Numbered from the stretch's first letter, positions 1 to 8,792 are shown. The stretch: 45,034 bases of DNA from Paenibacillus helianthi (GCF_001909055.1 NZ_LVWI01000063.1:1-45034); one strand, 5' to 3'. The notes: generated by a model from the letters alone, not told the origin. Translations and numbers: made by a program.

Positions 1-187
1 ACTGTACCAGTTGCTCCAGACCTGTTCGTGTATTGGAGAATACACAATCTTTCCCCAGTTCAATTCCCCGAAAGTCAATGGCTCGGGCCACATGGGTTTC
101 CTTAGCGATGTCTGCCCCTACGACAAGGGTCTTGTCGGAAATTCTCATAATCCGTTGATTCTGTTTCTTCGATTGTTTATACTTCAT
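1..187 (-). CDS. IS110-family transposase, N-terminal part (cut by window edge)
   Basis: Reading the minus strand from ATG at 185-187 gives 62 uninterrupted codons to the window edge. AGGAGG lies just upstream of the ATG. The N-terminus contains VVGADIAKETHVARAID, the first acidic block of the RuvC-like DEDD domain typical of IS110 transposases; the rest of the DEDD domain and the C-terminal serine domain lie outside the window. IS110 enzymes move the element by site-specific recombination without terminal inverted repeats, and many are guided by a bridge RNA encoded in the element's non-coding end. The element boundary on this side must lie between 188 and about 340, because the ABC operon starts at 341. 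Family assignment rests on the motif and is fairly secure; whether the full element is intact cannot be seen. Confidence 0.8.
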   Translation of the reverse strand, partial: MKYKQSKKQNQRIMRISDKTLVVGADIAKETHVARAIDFRGIELGKDCVFSNTRTGLEQLVQ

Positions 188-340
188 GTTGAGTGCCTCC
201 TGCGCTGGAATTTGTTCTCTGGACGGAACGTTTCCCAGTATACAGCTGGCGCTTTTTTCATTCAAACCTCAAATTAATTCATTACAGGAATGGCTCCTTA
301 CAATGAAATCATGAAGCACAAATGTTAGGAGTGGAATGCT
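188..340. other. Gap between IS110 transposase and ABC operon (IS end plus operon leader)
   Basis: This gap holds the transposase ribosome binding site on the minus strand and the AGGAGTG site (about 327-333) for the GTG start at 341. On the minus strand a fold can be drawn around 205-250 (a GGAA/TTCC pair nested in CTGG/CCAG), so part of this stretch could be the non-coding end of the IS. No convincing SigA promoter for the ABC operon was found. Confidence 0.35.
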
Positions 341-2818
341 GTGGGATTATTTCTGAAATTTGTTATGACATCAGCGATGGAGAAGAAGGGGAAGTTTATC
401 ATGCTTCTATTTGCTATCCTGATGAGTGCTACTTTGTTCATTGCAAGCTTGGGAGTCACAGACGTTATGATGAATAACTACATCGAGTCCTATACTCAGG
501 TGATGGAGAACAAAGAGATTTCAATTAAAAGCAAAGACCCAAGCGTTGGAATTCAATTAGATGAGGTGAATTTGAAAGGGGTACAAGATATCGTTCCCCA
601 ATTAGAATTGAAGGGGATTTACCGCCATGACTTGGATAACAGTACAGTGACAGTCCTCGGCAGGAACACACAAGATATCATCACTAAAAACATTAATGAA
701 AAAAGAGCACTGGACCATTTTCATGGTGCAACATGCATTATTTCACAGAAAGTGAGTCAGGATCTTCATTTGAAAGTGAATGATACCTTACAGCTTAATG
801 TGAATCATCAGGACATAACCGTTCAAGTAGCGGGACTGTTCCTGAATGAGGGGATCTTTTTTGGAGATACCAACGAAGCGTTCCAAATGATTGTACCGTA
901 CGATTTTCTGGCTGGGCAATCGAATATGCCGGGAATGTACAACAACATTATCGCTACAGGAACAGGACCATCTACTCAAGCGTCAATTGATGAGTTTAAT
1001 AGTGCCAATGAAAACTATGTTGCAAGAACAAGTTTTACGGATCAACAAGGAATGCTGAATGCAATTAAAGAAGGAAGAATCATCTGTTTTGCCCTGTTAG
1101 CCGTCGTAATGTTACTCAGTGCGGTGATTATCTCCAGTTCTTTCAGACTCATTATTGCAGAAAGAATGCCTGTGATTGGCACTTTTTTTAGTCAAGGGGC
1201 TACGAAACCTAACATTATTAACGTTCTACTATTGGAAAGCATCCTTTTTGGCGCAATTGGCGGTGTTCTATCATTTTTAGCTGGTAGTGGAATCACCTAT
1301 GGAGCAGCTTACTTTCTGTCCCCGCATAGAGAGTATGGGATATTCAAATGGCCCACCATCCCCATCTATTACTTTGTATTGGCAGTTCTGTTTGGAATCT
1401 TGTTGTCTGTGATTTCATCGATCCTCCCCATTCTGCAAATCAATAAACTATCCATCAAGGATGTCATATTGGGAGCAGCTGTAGAGAACAGAGCAGGCAA
1501 TAATACAAGAAAGCTATTAGGCAGTGGCTTTCTTGTCATTTCTCTCTTATTGTTTCTTGTGCAAATAGACGGGATCGTAAGCATTCAGTGTATTCTGCTC
1601 ATTGCGGGGATTTTATTAGTTCTCCCGAATCTGATTCATGTGGTAACAGCTAAGCTATATGGGATACTCAAGGACAAAGTACCTGTATTGGCTCTAGCCC
1701 TTAATAATATCCGGACTTCGAAAGAACTGTTAGGCAACATTACCTTAATGCTGATCGCAGCATTATCGGTAATTACGATCACATCCGTTGGTGATAGTAT
1801 TCGAACAGTTATGACAGATGGTTTTAACAGAAATAACTTTCAGATACAGATTACGGTTCCGTCAGAAGCTGGCAATATTACGGACACTCTAATGAAAAAT
1901 GAGCTGAACCGCAGTGATATAGAACAAGATACGCTTCAGAAGCTAAAAGTATTTGGGGGCCAGCGTAACGGAACAGCTTTTCAGATTGCGGGAATAGATA
2001 AAGATAAGTATTTAAGCTATGACGGGTATATTGACTGGACAAAGCCTAAGAACCTAAACATATATGAGGAATTCAAGAATGCCAAGGTACCTTCGGTCAT
2101 TGTCTCCAAAAGTATGGCTAAAGCCCTCGGTATACAAGCTGGAGATAAGCTGCCACTAACGGTTAATCAAACTGAAAAGGAATTGTATGTTACAGGACTT
2201 GTAGATATGAAGATGCTGTACGGGGGCTATGTTGTATTAGTAGATAATGATGTGTTACAGCAACAATTTAATTATGTTGGTACGAATATGATTAATGCTA
2301 AGGCAACGGGAAACGATGTGAAATTAAGAGATGACCTGCGGAAACAATTGAGCAATTATAACGTAAAGGTAGTGACGTATGAGGAACTAGAAAGAGCCAA
2401 TATTGCTGAAAACGAAAAGACCATTGCGGCATTTAGCCTGTTCTCATTGATGGCCTTGGTCATTGCGTCGTTCGGTGTATTAAACAACACCAAAATCAGT
2501 TATTTAAACTCAAAGAAGAACATCGCTCTGTTGCACGCAATCGGGTTAAGCAGACAACAGAAGAATAGGTTATTGCTGTTCCAGTCTATTTTTGTGGTGC
2601 TTTGGGTGATGCTCCTGCTTATCCCTTGTTCCTATGCGATGATATTTCTGACAAAAGACTTACTGAGCCTCATCGGAATGCTATATGATATCAGGCTAAA
2701 TCTAATATATGTTCCGTTAGTATTAGGATTCTTGCTAGTTTTAATTGTCCTTTCCACACTTCCAGTCCTCTTAAATGGCAAGAGATTTTCAATAATTAAT
2801 GAAATGAAATACGAATAG
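341..2818 (+). CDS. FtsX/MacB-type ABC transporter permease, two-ectodomain form
   Basis: This is an 825-residue membrane protein with two FtsX-like halves. A first membrane helix lies at about residues 18-40, followed by an extracellular MacB-like core (about 45-240) and three helices (about 245-370). Two extra helices (about 393-440) link to a second half with another ectodomain (about 500-700) and a final three-helix block (about 715-820). The GTG start has an AGGAGTG site 8 bases upstream. The gene is first in a same-strand cluster with two ATPases and a small permease. LolD/MacB-type permeases of this build in Firmicutes usually export or detoxify peptides or act on lipids; the substrate cannot be read from the sequence. 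The AT-rich codon use and the adjacent IS suggest acquisition by transfer. Confidence 0.85.
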   Translation: MGLFLKFVMTSAMEKKGKFIMLLFAILMSATLFIASLGVTDVMMNNYIESYTQVMENKEISIKSKDPSVGIQLDEVNLKGVQDIVPQLELKGIYRHDLDNSTVTVLGRNTQDIITKNINEKRALDHFHGATCIISQKVSQDLHLKVNDTLQLNVNHQDITVQVAGLFLNEGIFFGDTNEAFQMIVPYDFLAGQSNMPGMYNNIIATGTGPSTQASIDEFNSANENYVARTSFTDQQGMLNAIKEGRIICFALLAVVMLLSAVIISSSFRLIIAERMPVIGTFFSQGATKPNIINVLLLESILFGAIGGVLSFLAGSGITYGAAYFLSPHREYGIFKWPTIPIYYFVLAVLFGILLSVISSILPILQINKLSIKDVILGAAVENRAGNNTRKLLGSGFLVISLLLFLVQIDGIVSIQCILLIAGILLVLPNLIHVVTAKLYGILKDKVPVLALALNNIRTSKELLGNITLMLIAALSVITITSVGDSIRTVMTDGFNRNNFQIQITVPSEAGNITDTLMKNELNRSDIEQDTLQKLKVFGGQRNGTAFQIAGIDKDKYLSYDGYIDWTKPKNLNIYEEFKNAKVPSVIVSKSMAKALGIQAGDKLPLTVNQTEKELYVTGLVDMKMLYGGYVVLVDNDVLQQQFNYVGTNMINAKATGNDVKLRDDLRKQLSNYNVKVVTYEELERANIAENEKTIAAFSLFSLMALVIASFGVLNNTKISYLNSKKNIALLHAIGLSRQQKNRLLLFQSIFVVLWVMLLLIPCSYAMIFLTKDLLSLIGMLYDIRLNLIYVPLVLGFLLVLIVLSTLPVLLNGKRFSIINEMKYE

Positions 2819-2835
2819 AAGGATAGGTGAGTGTG

Positions 2836-3555
2836 ATGAACAACAGCATCGAAATCATAAATTTAAATAAATCATTCTATATGGGCAAGGAAGAGGTACA
2901 AGTATTAAATGATCTGAGCTTTTCGGTAGAAAAGGGTAGTTTTCTCTCCATCATGGGACCTTCAGGCTGTGGGAAATCTACATTGCTATATTTGCTTGGC
3001 GGCCTGGATGACCCAACTTCTGGACAGATTATAATCAATGGAAAAGACATAGGTAAATTAAAGGAAGATGAAAAAGCAAAGATGAAACGCAGGGACGTAG
3101 GCTTTGTATTTCAATTTCATAACTTGGTGCCTAATCTGTCGGTTGAGGATAATATCCTCCTGCCCATTATATTAGATGGTAGGAGTGTAAAGGATTATCG
3201 TATAGAATTGAAGGGAATTCTTGATTTGATAAAACTGTCTCATAAGAGAACAGCAACGCCCAGAGAATTATCAGGTGGGCAGCAACAAAGAATTGCCGTC
3301 GCAAGAGCCTTGCTGTTTCAACCGGAGATTATTCTTGCTGATGAACCTATAGGTAATCTGGATTCCCACAATGGTGCTACTATTATGGAGCTGTTTCAGA
3401 GTATTAATAGGGAGTTCGGAAAAACGATTATTCAGGTTACCCATTCAGAAGCATCTACGCTATATGGCGACTCTGTTATTCATTTAAAAGATGGCGTAAT
3501 TGAGTCGCAGGAATCCCTACGACCCTGCGGGAGAGGAGTGATTACTACTTTATGA
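2836..3555 (+). CDS. LolD/MacB-type ABC transporter ATP-binding protein
   Basis: A 239-residue nucleotide-binding subunit, presumably the partner of the FtsX-like permease just upstream. Visible motifs are Walker A GPSGCGKST, the signature LSGGQQQR, Walker B IILADEP and the H-loop histidine in VTHSE. The ATG at 2836 is preferred: AAGGA and GGTGAG lie at workable distances, whereas the in-frame GTG at 2827 sits too close to AAGGA. The stop overlaps the next start in an ATGA arrangement, so translation is probably coupled. The last dozen codons appear to double as the ribosome-binding region of the next gene. Confidence 0.87.
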   Translation: MNNSIEIINLNKSFYMGKEEVQVLNDLSFSVEKGSFLSIMGPSGCGKSTLLYLLGGLDDPTSGQIIINGKDIGKLKEDEKAKMKRRDVGFVFQFHNLVPNLSVEDNILLPIILDGRSVKDYRIELKGILDLIKLSHKRTATPRELSGGQQQRIAVARALLFQPEIILADEPIGNLDSHNGATIMELFQSINREFGKTIIQVTHSEASTLYGDSVIHLKDGVIESQESLRPCGRGVITTL

Positions 3556-4457
3556 TGGTGTTAGAAACCAATGGATTGACCAAAAAATATAATGACCAGC
3601 TTGTAGTAAATAATCTCAATATGCATGTGCGGCAAGGGGAGATTTATGCTTTACTTGGCCGTAATGGTGCCGGAAAGACGACAACTTTAAAGATGGTGAT
3701 GGGTTTGGTAAAACAAACCCGTGGGGAGATTACCGTTTTCGGTGAAAAACTGACTACGTCCAATACAGGAGGATATAGAAGGATCGGGGCACTTATTGAA
3801 GCCCCGGCCTTTTATGAAAACTTAACGGCTATAGAAAATTTGAACTTGATTGCTTCTTTGCGGGGTATCCATAACAAAAACGCAGTGAACAACACATTGG
3901 AATTAGTAGGATTGGAGAAAGATACAAACAAGAAATCAGGAAAATTCTCTTTGGGCATGAAGCAACGCCTTGGAATTGCATTGGCCTTAATGCATGATCC
4001 TGAATTTATTATTTTGGACGAACCAACGAATAGCCTTGACCCAGCAGGTATTCAGCAAATGCGTTCACTCATTCTCAGGCTAAGTAAAGAAGCAGGAACG
4101 TCCATACTCATTTCTAGTCATATTCTAAGTGAGGTGGAACAGCTTGCCGATACCATAGGAATTATTCATCAAGGCTGCCTAGTTGAAGAAGTCCCCATGA
4201 ATGAAATAAGACGGCGTAATCGCCATTTTATAAAAATGGTAGTATCCAACACAGCCTTAGCCGTACCCATTTTAGAGAAGCAGTTAGGGATTACCGATTT
4301 CGATGTTGAAAGCGACTATATTCTAAAAATTTATGAAATAGAAAGAAACATGGAGGACGTAAACAGGTATTTTCATGATGCCCATATTGGTGTTAGCGAA
4401 ATCAGCATGAACAAAGGGAATTTGGAAGAATACTTTATGAAAATAACAGGGGGGTGA
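3552..4457 (+). CDS. BcrA-type ABC transporter ATP-binding protein
   Basis: A 301-residue ATPase of the BcrA/lantibiotic-immunity class (DrrA-like), distinct from the LolD-type ATPase upstream. Walker A is GRNGAGKTT, the signature is SLGMKQR, Walker B is FIILDEPTN and the switch histidine lies in SSHIL. The C-terminal 80 residues form the extension typical of ATPases that pair with ABC-2 permeases. It overlaps the preceding gene by 4 bases and is followed 7 bases later by an ABC-2-type permease, its likely partner. BcrAB-type systems commonly protect against peptide antibiotics, but the substrate here is inferred only. Confidence 0.87.
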   Translation: MMVLETNGLTKKYNDQLVVNNLNMHVRQGEIYALLGRNGAGKTTTLKMVMGLVKQTRGEITVFGEKLTTSNTGGYRRIGALIEAPAFYENLTAIENLNLIASLRGIHNKNAVNNTLELVGLEKDTNKKSGKFSLGMKQRLGIALALMHDPEFIILDEPTNSLDPAGIQQMRSLILRLSKEAGTSILISSHILSEVEQLADTIGIIHQGCLVEEVPMNEIRRRNRHFIKMVVSNTALAVPILEKQLGITDFDVESDYILKIYEIERNMEDVNRYFHDAHIGVSEISMNKGNLEEYFMKITGG

Positions 4458-4464
4458 ACTAATA

Positions 4465-5190
4465 TTGTTTAGATTCATTCGAGCTGAGTTTATGAAACTC
4501 AAAGGCTCCAGTATAATCTGGGTTTGCCTTGCTGCTTGTTGTCTTCTTCCGTTAATCGGTTTTGTTGTAAATCTAGAGGCATCTACTCAAACCACATGGG
4601 TCTCCTACTCCGCTCAAAATTTATGGTTGGCAATATTACTGTTGTGGCCATGCGTATTTGGACTTATTGGTACTTATATCTTCACAAGGGAATCCATAGA
4701 GAATACATACCGGAACCTGTTTATCATCCCTGTTGGTCGTGTACGATTAGCCCTAGCAAAATTAGCTACACTACTTCTAATTATTTTAGCGATGGTCTCT
4801 CTATCCTACTTGCTCAACTTTCTTGGCTTGTTTATTGGAATCCCTTTTGAAACGGCTTCGTTTTGGGATGGGTTGATAACTTATTTGAAGTCTGGCTTAC
4901 TTATGTTCTTTAGCCTTTTACCCGTTCTATCGGTCGCGGTAATTTGCCGTAAAGGTTATCTTATCGCTATTTGTGCAACGATGATGTACACAGTGTTATC
5001 TTTTGTTGGAGTCTGGTCATCTATGCTATCCTCTATCTTACCTATCGTTACAATTCTGAGGGTCCTCCAGGTTACATCCATTAAGATTGAATATGCATTT
5101 CCCATGAGTGTTTCATATTCTTGTATGGCGGCTATTGGCGTTGTTTCCGTGGTCAGTATTTTATGGGTACTAAAAAAACAGGATTTATAG
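4465..5190 (+). CDS. ABC-2-type permease (BcrB/immunity-like)
   Basis: A 241-residue integral membrane protein with about six hydrophobic segments and an N-terminal FRAEFMKLKGS-type stretch typical of ABC-2 permeases of the BcrB/MutG/SpaE class. The start is a TTG at 4465 with an AGGGGGGTG site close upstream; an internal ATG near 4490 is the alternative. It follows the BcrA-type ATPase by 7 bases and is the last gene of the four-gene cassette. Together these two would form a separate transporter within the same operon as the FtsX/LolD pair. No terminator was found after it. Confidence 0.8.
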   Translation: MFRFIRAEFMKLKGSSIIWVCLAACCLLPLIGFVVNLEASTQTTWVSYSAQNLWLAILLLWPCVFGLIGTYIFTRESIENTYRNLFIIPVGRVRLALAKLATLLLIILAMVSLSYLLNFLGLFIGIPFETASFWDGLITYLKSGLLMFFSLLPVLSVAVICRKGYLIAICATMMYTVLSFVGVWSSMLSSILPIVTILRVLQVTSIKIEYAFPMSVSYSCMAAIGVVSVVSILWVLKKQDL

Positions 5191-5201
5191 GTTGTTATCT
5201 T

Positions 5202-5310
5202 TATCAGGCGAATGCGCAGCAGGCATGTGTTCGACGATGATACAAACGGCAACTTCGGGGTTTTGGGCGATCTGCTGCATCTTGCCTGAGGTCGTGTAAT
5301 TTATTGCAGA
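5202..5310 (-). pseudogene. Possible remnant of a pyridoxamine-oxidase-like flavoprotein gene
   Basis: Between two convergent genes the minus strand reads, without a start, a segment containing TTSGKMQQIAQNPEVAVCI. This resembles the K-x-x-Q-I-x-x-N-P-x-V-A-V-C-I stretch of the pyridoxamine 5'-phosphate oxidase-like split-barrel family. In-frame stops lie on both sides, so only about 36 codons survive. The similarity is judged by eye and the family is diverse, so this is tentative. Confidence 0.35.
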
Positions 5311-5336
5311 ACGATTATTTCAAATTCTCCCCTTTT

Positions 5337-6155
5337 TCAAGAAAAATGCTGAGCGATATTAGTTAAATACTCTGTTTCATCCGTATTTTCTTTCATATGA
5401 ATGAGCATCTTGGCATCTTCTCCAACTACATATCGGAATTGACTTGTACCGTCTGTGGCCGCTTGGTATATGGTTTCGGCAACAATTTCTGGAGGCGAAG
5501 CGTATGCCGGGTATTTTTCCATCTCAGCCAATTTACCCCGAAACGCAGTAGTAAATGGCAGATAGTCTGTTAAAGCATCATCAAAAAAGAATTCCATTGA
5601 TCTTCCACCAAAGTCCGTATTAATAGCACCTGGTTCAATCAATTTTACTTTGATGTTTTGTGATGCTAATTCATAAGATACGGACTCAGAAAAACCCTCC
5701 ACTGCAAATTTGGATGAATGATACAGAGACATCGTGGGAAAGGTCACTTTCCCTCCCATAGAAGAGACATTGATCAGCAAACCTTCTTGATTCGATCTAA
5801 AATGTGGTAGCATGGCTGTAGTCATACTGATTAGACCAAAAACGTTCACTTCAAACTGTCTTCTAATCTGCTCATCCGTAGCTGCTTCTATAAGACCCAT
5901 TGTTCCATATCCAGCATTATTGAGAAGAACATCAATTTTACCAAACCGCTGAGTCGCTTCCGCTAACGCAGATTGAATCGTATCTTTTTTCTCGACATCA
6001 AGCCTTAGCACTAACACATTATCTAGTGAAATGAACTCAGTTTCTTGTTCAGGTGAGCGCATCGTGGCTACAACGTTCCATCCTCTTTCGGCAAAATGTT
6101 TTACTGTAGCTCTCCCAATGCCCGATGAAGCACCCGTGATAAAAATTGTTTTCAT
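5337..6155 (-). CDS. Short-chain dehydrogenase/reductase (SDR), classical type
   Basis: A 272-residue NAD(P)-dependent oxidoreductase. It has the cofactor motif TGASSGIG near the N-terminus, the NNAG motif, and catalytic Ser (NVSSMGG) with YHSSK supplying Tyr and Lys. The start chosen is ATG at 6155 (MKTIFITG) because AGGAGG lies 6 bases upstream; a longer in-frame reading to 6185 lacks a site. It follows the PadR gene on the same strand after 41 bases, so the two are probably one operon under PadR control. The substrate is not known; such pairs often respond to aromatic or toxic compounds. Confidence 0.88.
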   Translation of the reverse strand: MKTIFITGASSGIGRATVKHFAERGWNVVATMRSPEQETEFISLDNVLVLRLDVEKKDTIQSALAEATQRFGKIDVLLNNAGYGTMGLIEAATDEQIRRQFEVNVFGLISMTTAMLPHFRSNQEGLLINVSSMGGKVTFPTMSLYHSSKFAVEGFSESVSYELASQNIKVKLIEPGAINTDFGGRSMEFFFDDALTDYLPFTTAFRGKLAEMEKYPAYASPPEIVAETIYQAATDGTSQFRYVVGEDAKMLIHMKENTDETEYLTNIAQHFS

Positions 6156-6196
6156 AAAAATTCCTCCTAAAAGTTTTGGATTCACTACATTCAGTT

Positions 6197-6727
6197 CTAC
6201 TCTTGCACTAACTTCTCGAGGCTTACCAATCCCTCGGCAATGGTCGTAAGTTTAGCCTTATATTCTTCTATCCCAATTTGAATGCAGATGATCTGCGCTG
6301 GATGCATTTCATCTTTATGAAGCGAATATTGCTCTAATAATTGATCTAATTTTGTGTGTGATTCCTCTTGGGCTTGCTTCAACCAAATAATCAACTTGTC
6401 ATACCCGACGAATTCACCAAAATATAGCCTCATCATAAAATCAGATTTCCTGATGCTGTCTGCTACCAGCGGCGCCAGTAAATAGGCTTTAAAACGTTCT
6501 CTGCCTTTAGGCGTTATATATATAAGATTTTTGTTAGGCTTACCATCCTGGAGCACATTTTCCTTAGTGATCAACCCCTCCTTTTCCATTCGGGCAAGCG
6601 TGGGATAGATCGTTCCATAACTAGAACTATAGAAATTAGAGAATACATTTTCTAATAACTGTTTTATTTGGTATCCAGTCAACGCTCCTTTCATAAGCGT
6701 GCCTAAAATAACATCCTGACTGTTCAA
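6197..6727 (-). CDS. PadR-family transcriptional regulator
   Basis: A 176-residue regulator. Residues 1-85 form the PadR winged helix (LGTLMKGALTGYQIKQLLE, GTIYPTLARMEKEGLI), followed by the C-terminal helical dimerisation region (Vir_C-like). The start is TTG at 6725-6727, with AGGAGGT 6 bases upstream. It is the first gene of a two-gene unit with the SDR gene. A near-perfect 19-base palindrome overlaps its promoter, as expected for autoregulation. PadR proteins repress and are released by small phenolic or drug-like ligands; the ligand is unknown here. Confidence 0.9.
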   Translation of the reverse strand: MNSQDVILGTLMKGALTGYQIKQLLENVFSNFYSSSYGTIYPTLARMEKEGLITKENVLQDGKPNKNLIYITPKGRERFKAYLLAPLVADSIRKSDFMMRLYFGEFVGYDKLIIWLKQAQEESHTKLDQLLEQYSLHKDEMHPAQIICIQIGIEEYKAKLTTIAEGLVSLEKLVQE

Positions 6728-6773
6728 AATTGGACCTCCTTGTAGTTTGGGGGGATTTGTATACCGCGATCAA

Positions 6774-6803
6774 AATATATCACAGTGTTATATATCGAGT
6801 CAA
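6774..6803 (-). promoter_or_regulatory. PadR operon promoter with palindromic operator
   Basis: On the minus strand, TTGACT (6798-6803), an 18-base spacer and TATATT (6774-6779) form a SigA-type promoter. The imperfect palindrome TATATCACAGTGTTATATA (6776-6794) covers the -10 and most of the spacer, the position expected for a self-repressing PadR operator. Confidence 0.6.
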
Positions 6804-7014
6804 TACATACTGGTTCAATATATAAAACACTTTTTCCCACTGAATAATACAATCGTTGAAGGATTTTCCTGTGATTTCTTGAAAGATAGGAGTACCTGAA
6901 ATCGATGTACGGCGCCATTGGAAATGGGAGTAGCGGGCACGCAGATGTAGTGTTCTAGGCTTCGGGGGCGATCATCCGTTTGGGAATCATTTGCGAGAAG
7001 GGGAAAATGAACTG

Positions 7015-8268
7015 ATGTCAAAGATTCAGTTAGGCAGTACCCGATTAACAGGAGCGGATGGCATTCGTGCGATCGCTTGCCTGTCCGTCATCCTGCATCA
7101 TTTGTCACAACGGCTGATGATGCCCGCACAAAAGCCCTGGTTTCAGGATGTGCAATCGGTTTTCTTGCTAGGGAACAGCGGGGTTAGCTTGTTTTTCTTG
7201 TTAAGCGGATTTTTGCTGTCATCCCCCTTTTGGAGCGCTTACTTAGAGAATGAGCCGTATCCGAGTATCCGGACGTATGCATTGCGCCGTGCTGCAAGAA
7301 TTATGCCCGGCTTCTATGTATCATTCCTGGTTTGTCTGTTGCTTGTATGGAGGCTGGACATTCCTACGGAGTTCATGTGGCGGCGAGTCCTAACGGGGTT
7401 CACGTTCACGACGGGTTTCCACTATACAACGTTTTTCCCGTCCGACTTGAATGGGCCACTCTGGTCGATCAGCTTCGAGGTGTTTTGCTACGTGCTTATG
7501 CCTTTGTTAATGGCGGTATTGTTTGTGCTCAGCAAGCGGCGTTCGTTTGGAAAAGCGATCTTATTCTGGGTCATCGCGTTTGGATTGGTGCTTGCCGTAA
7601 ACGCTCTCATCCATCAGTGGTTTACGCCAAGCGAGCAGGACCGGGGCTGGGATTATGGCCTAATTGGTGGTGCGAAATTCTGGATGCCGAATTACAATCC
7701 CGTCGGATTCTTCGGCCACTTCTCGATCGGCATCCTGGCCGCAGGCGTAACGACCGCGATCATGCAGCGCGGCACTGCAGTAGAACGGCTCCGCAAGCTC
7801 GGGGTGTTCGACGCCGTTGGAGCAGCCGCTGTGGGGCTTGCCGGTTTGCTGATCTGGCGTATGCGCCACCAGGGCGAATTTGACTTCAGCCTCCAGCAGC
7901 AGCCATACTACTTCCCGGCTTATGCCATTTTGTTCGGATTCGTGCTGCTGTCGGCACCGTTCAGCGTGATCGTAGGCCGCTTGCTTGATAACCGCTTTTT
8001 CCGGTTTACCGCAAAAATTTCGTTCGGTCTGTATATTTGGCACTATTTGTTCATTACGTTAATCGAAAAGTACGGCATCCAGGATTACCACTATTCCGGG
8101 ATTAGGGACGTCTGGCGATGGCTCGGCATCAGTATATCCGTCGTCGCAATCTCGTATGCGGCGGCCACGATATCATATTATGTCATAGAGCAGCCGTTCA
8201 TCAATTGGTCAAAGGGCAAGCCGTTCTTTCGGCACAAGCGGGCGGATACACACTCTTTTTATTTATGA
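7015..8268 (+). CDS. Acyltransferase-3 family membrane protein (OafA/YrhL-like)
   Basis: A 417-residue polytopic membrane protein of the acyltransferase-3 family, which transfers acyl groups (often acetyl) to cell-surface sugars or peptidoglycan. The N-terminus has GADGIRAIACLSVILHHL with the conserved His, followed by GVSLFFLLSGFLLS and an Arg-rich segment (RTYALRRAARIMPGF); about ten hydrophobic segments follow. ATG at 7015 is preferred over the in-frame TTG at 6991 because the AAGGGG site lies between them. It ends within the last codons of the convergent TetR gene. No SGNH domain is fused, so it may act alone or with an unlinked partner. Confidence 0.85.
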   Translation: MSKIQLGSTRLTGADGIRAIACLSVILHHLSQRLMMPAQKPWFQDVQSVFLLGNSGVSLFFLLSGFLLSSPFWSAYLENEPYPSIRTYALRRAARIMPGFYVSFLVCLLLVWRLDIPTEFMWRRVLTGFTFTTGFHYTTFFPSDLNGPLWSISFEVFCYVLMPLLMAVLFVLSKRRSFGKAILFWVIAFGLVLAVNALIHQWFTPSEQDRGWDYGLIGGAKFWMPNYNPVGFFGHFSIGILAAGVTTAIMQRGTAVERLRKLGVFDAVGAAAVGLAGLLIWRMRHQGEFDFSLQQQPYYFPAYAILFGFVLLSAPFSVIVGRLLDNRFFRFTAKISFGLYIWHYLFITLIEKYGIQDYHYSGIRDVWRWLGISISVVAISYAAATISYYVIEQPFINWSKGKPFFRHKRADTHSFYL

Positions 8269-8792
8269 AAAAGCCGAATGAGGGATGAGATTTCTTCTAA
8301 GGTTTCCTTTTGACCATTTTTGATCCACATCACCCAAATTTCAAACACACCGGCACTCATGAAGTCAATCCAATAGCTCCGTTTCGCACCTGTCCAGTCC
8401 GGGAAGGGAATGATCTCATCATAGAACTGGGCAATATGGTGCTTAAAGATTTGATACAGCAGCTCTTTGTAATCATTATCAATGGCTGTGTGGAAATCAT
8501 TGGATAGGGCATGGAAAAAATTCGTCAAATCTGTTACTTTCTGCTCATGGCTGGTCTGAAAGGCAATTTTATTAAAGATATCTGCATATTTAGGTTCATA
8601 GTACTCTTCTAATACTTGTTCAAGACTTTCGTAATTCCTATAAAATGCCATTCGGCTGACGCCGGCTTTCTTGACGACTTCTGAAATGGTTAGTTTGGAT
8701 AATGGCTTTGTCTGTAAAAGCTCCAGTAATGCAATAGTAATCCATTCTTTTGTGTCCCTTTTTATATTTTGGGCGTGCTCCGTTGCTGCCAT
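8259..8792 (-). CDS. TetR-family regulator
   Basis: A 177-residue regulator. The N-terminal helix-turn-helix is at about residues 15-60 (KLTISEVVKKAGVSRMAFYRNYESLEQVL), with a helical ligand-binding region after it. The ATG at 8792 has GGAGGAAG upstream. It is divergent from the NAD-dependent reductase gene at 8909, and the 116-base gap holds two palindromes, so it very likely controls that gene and itself. Its 3' end overlaps the stop of the convergent acyltransferase gene by 10 bases. Confidence 0.87.
   Translation of the reverse strand: MAATEHAQNIKRDTKEWITIALLELLQTKPLSKLTISEVVKKAGVSRMAFYRNYESLEQVLEEYYEPKYADIFNKIAFQTSHEQKVTDLTNFFHALSNDFHTAIDNDYKELLYQIFKHHIAQFYDEIIPFPDWTGAKRSYWIDFMSAGVFEIWVMWIKNGQKETLEEISSLIRLFHK

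Noticed and set aside
11..277. 88-codon plus-strand ORF at the left edge
   Set aside because: It is the antisense shadow of the IS110 transposase N-terminus and has no ribosome binding site or domain.
7332..7883. 183-codon plus-strand frame inside the acyltransferase gene
   Set aside because: Out-of-frame shadow of a clear membrane acyltransferase; composition is not protein-like.
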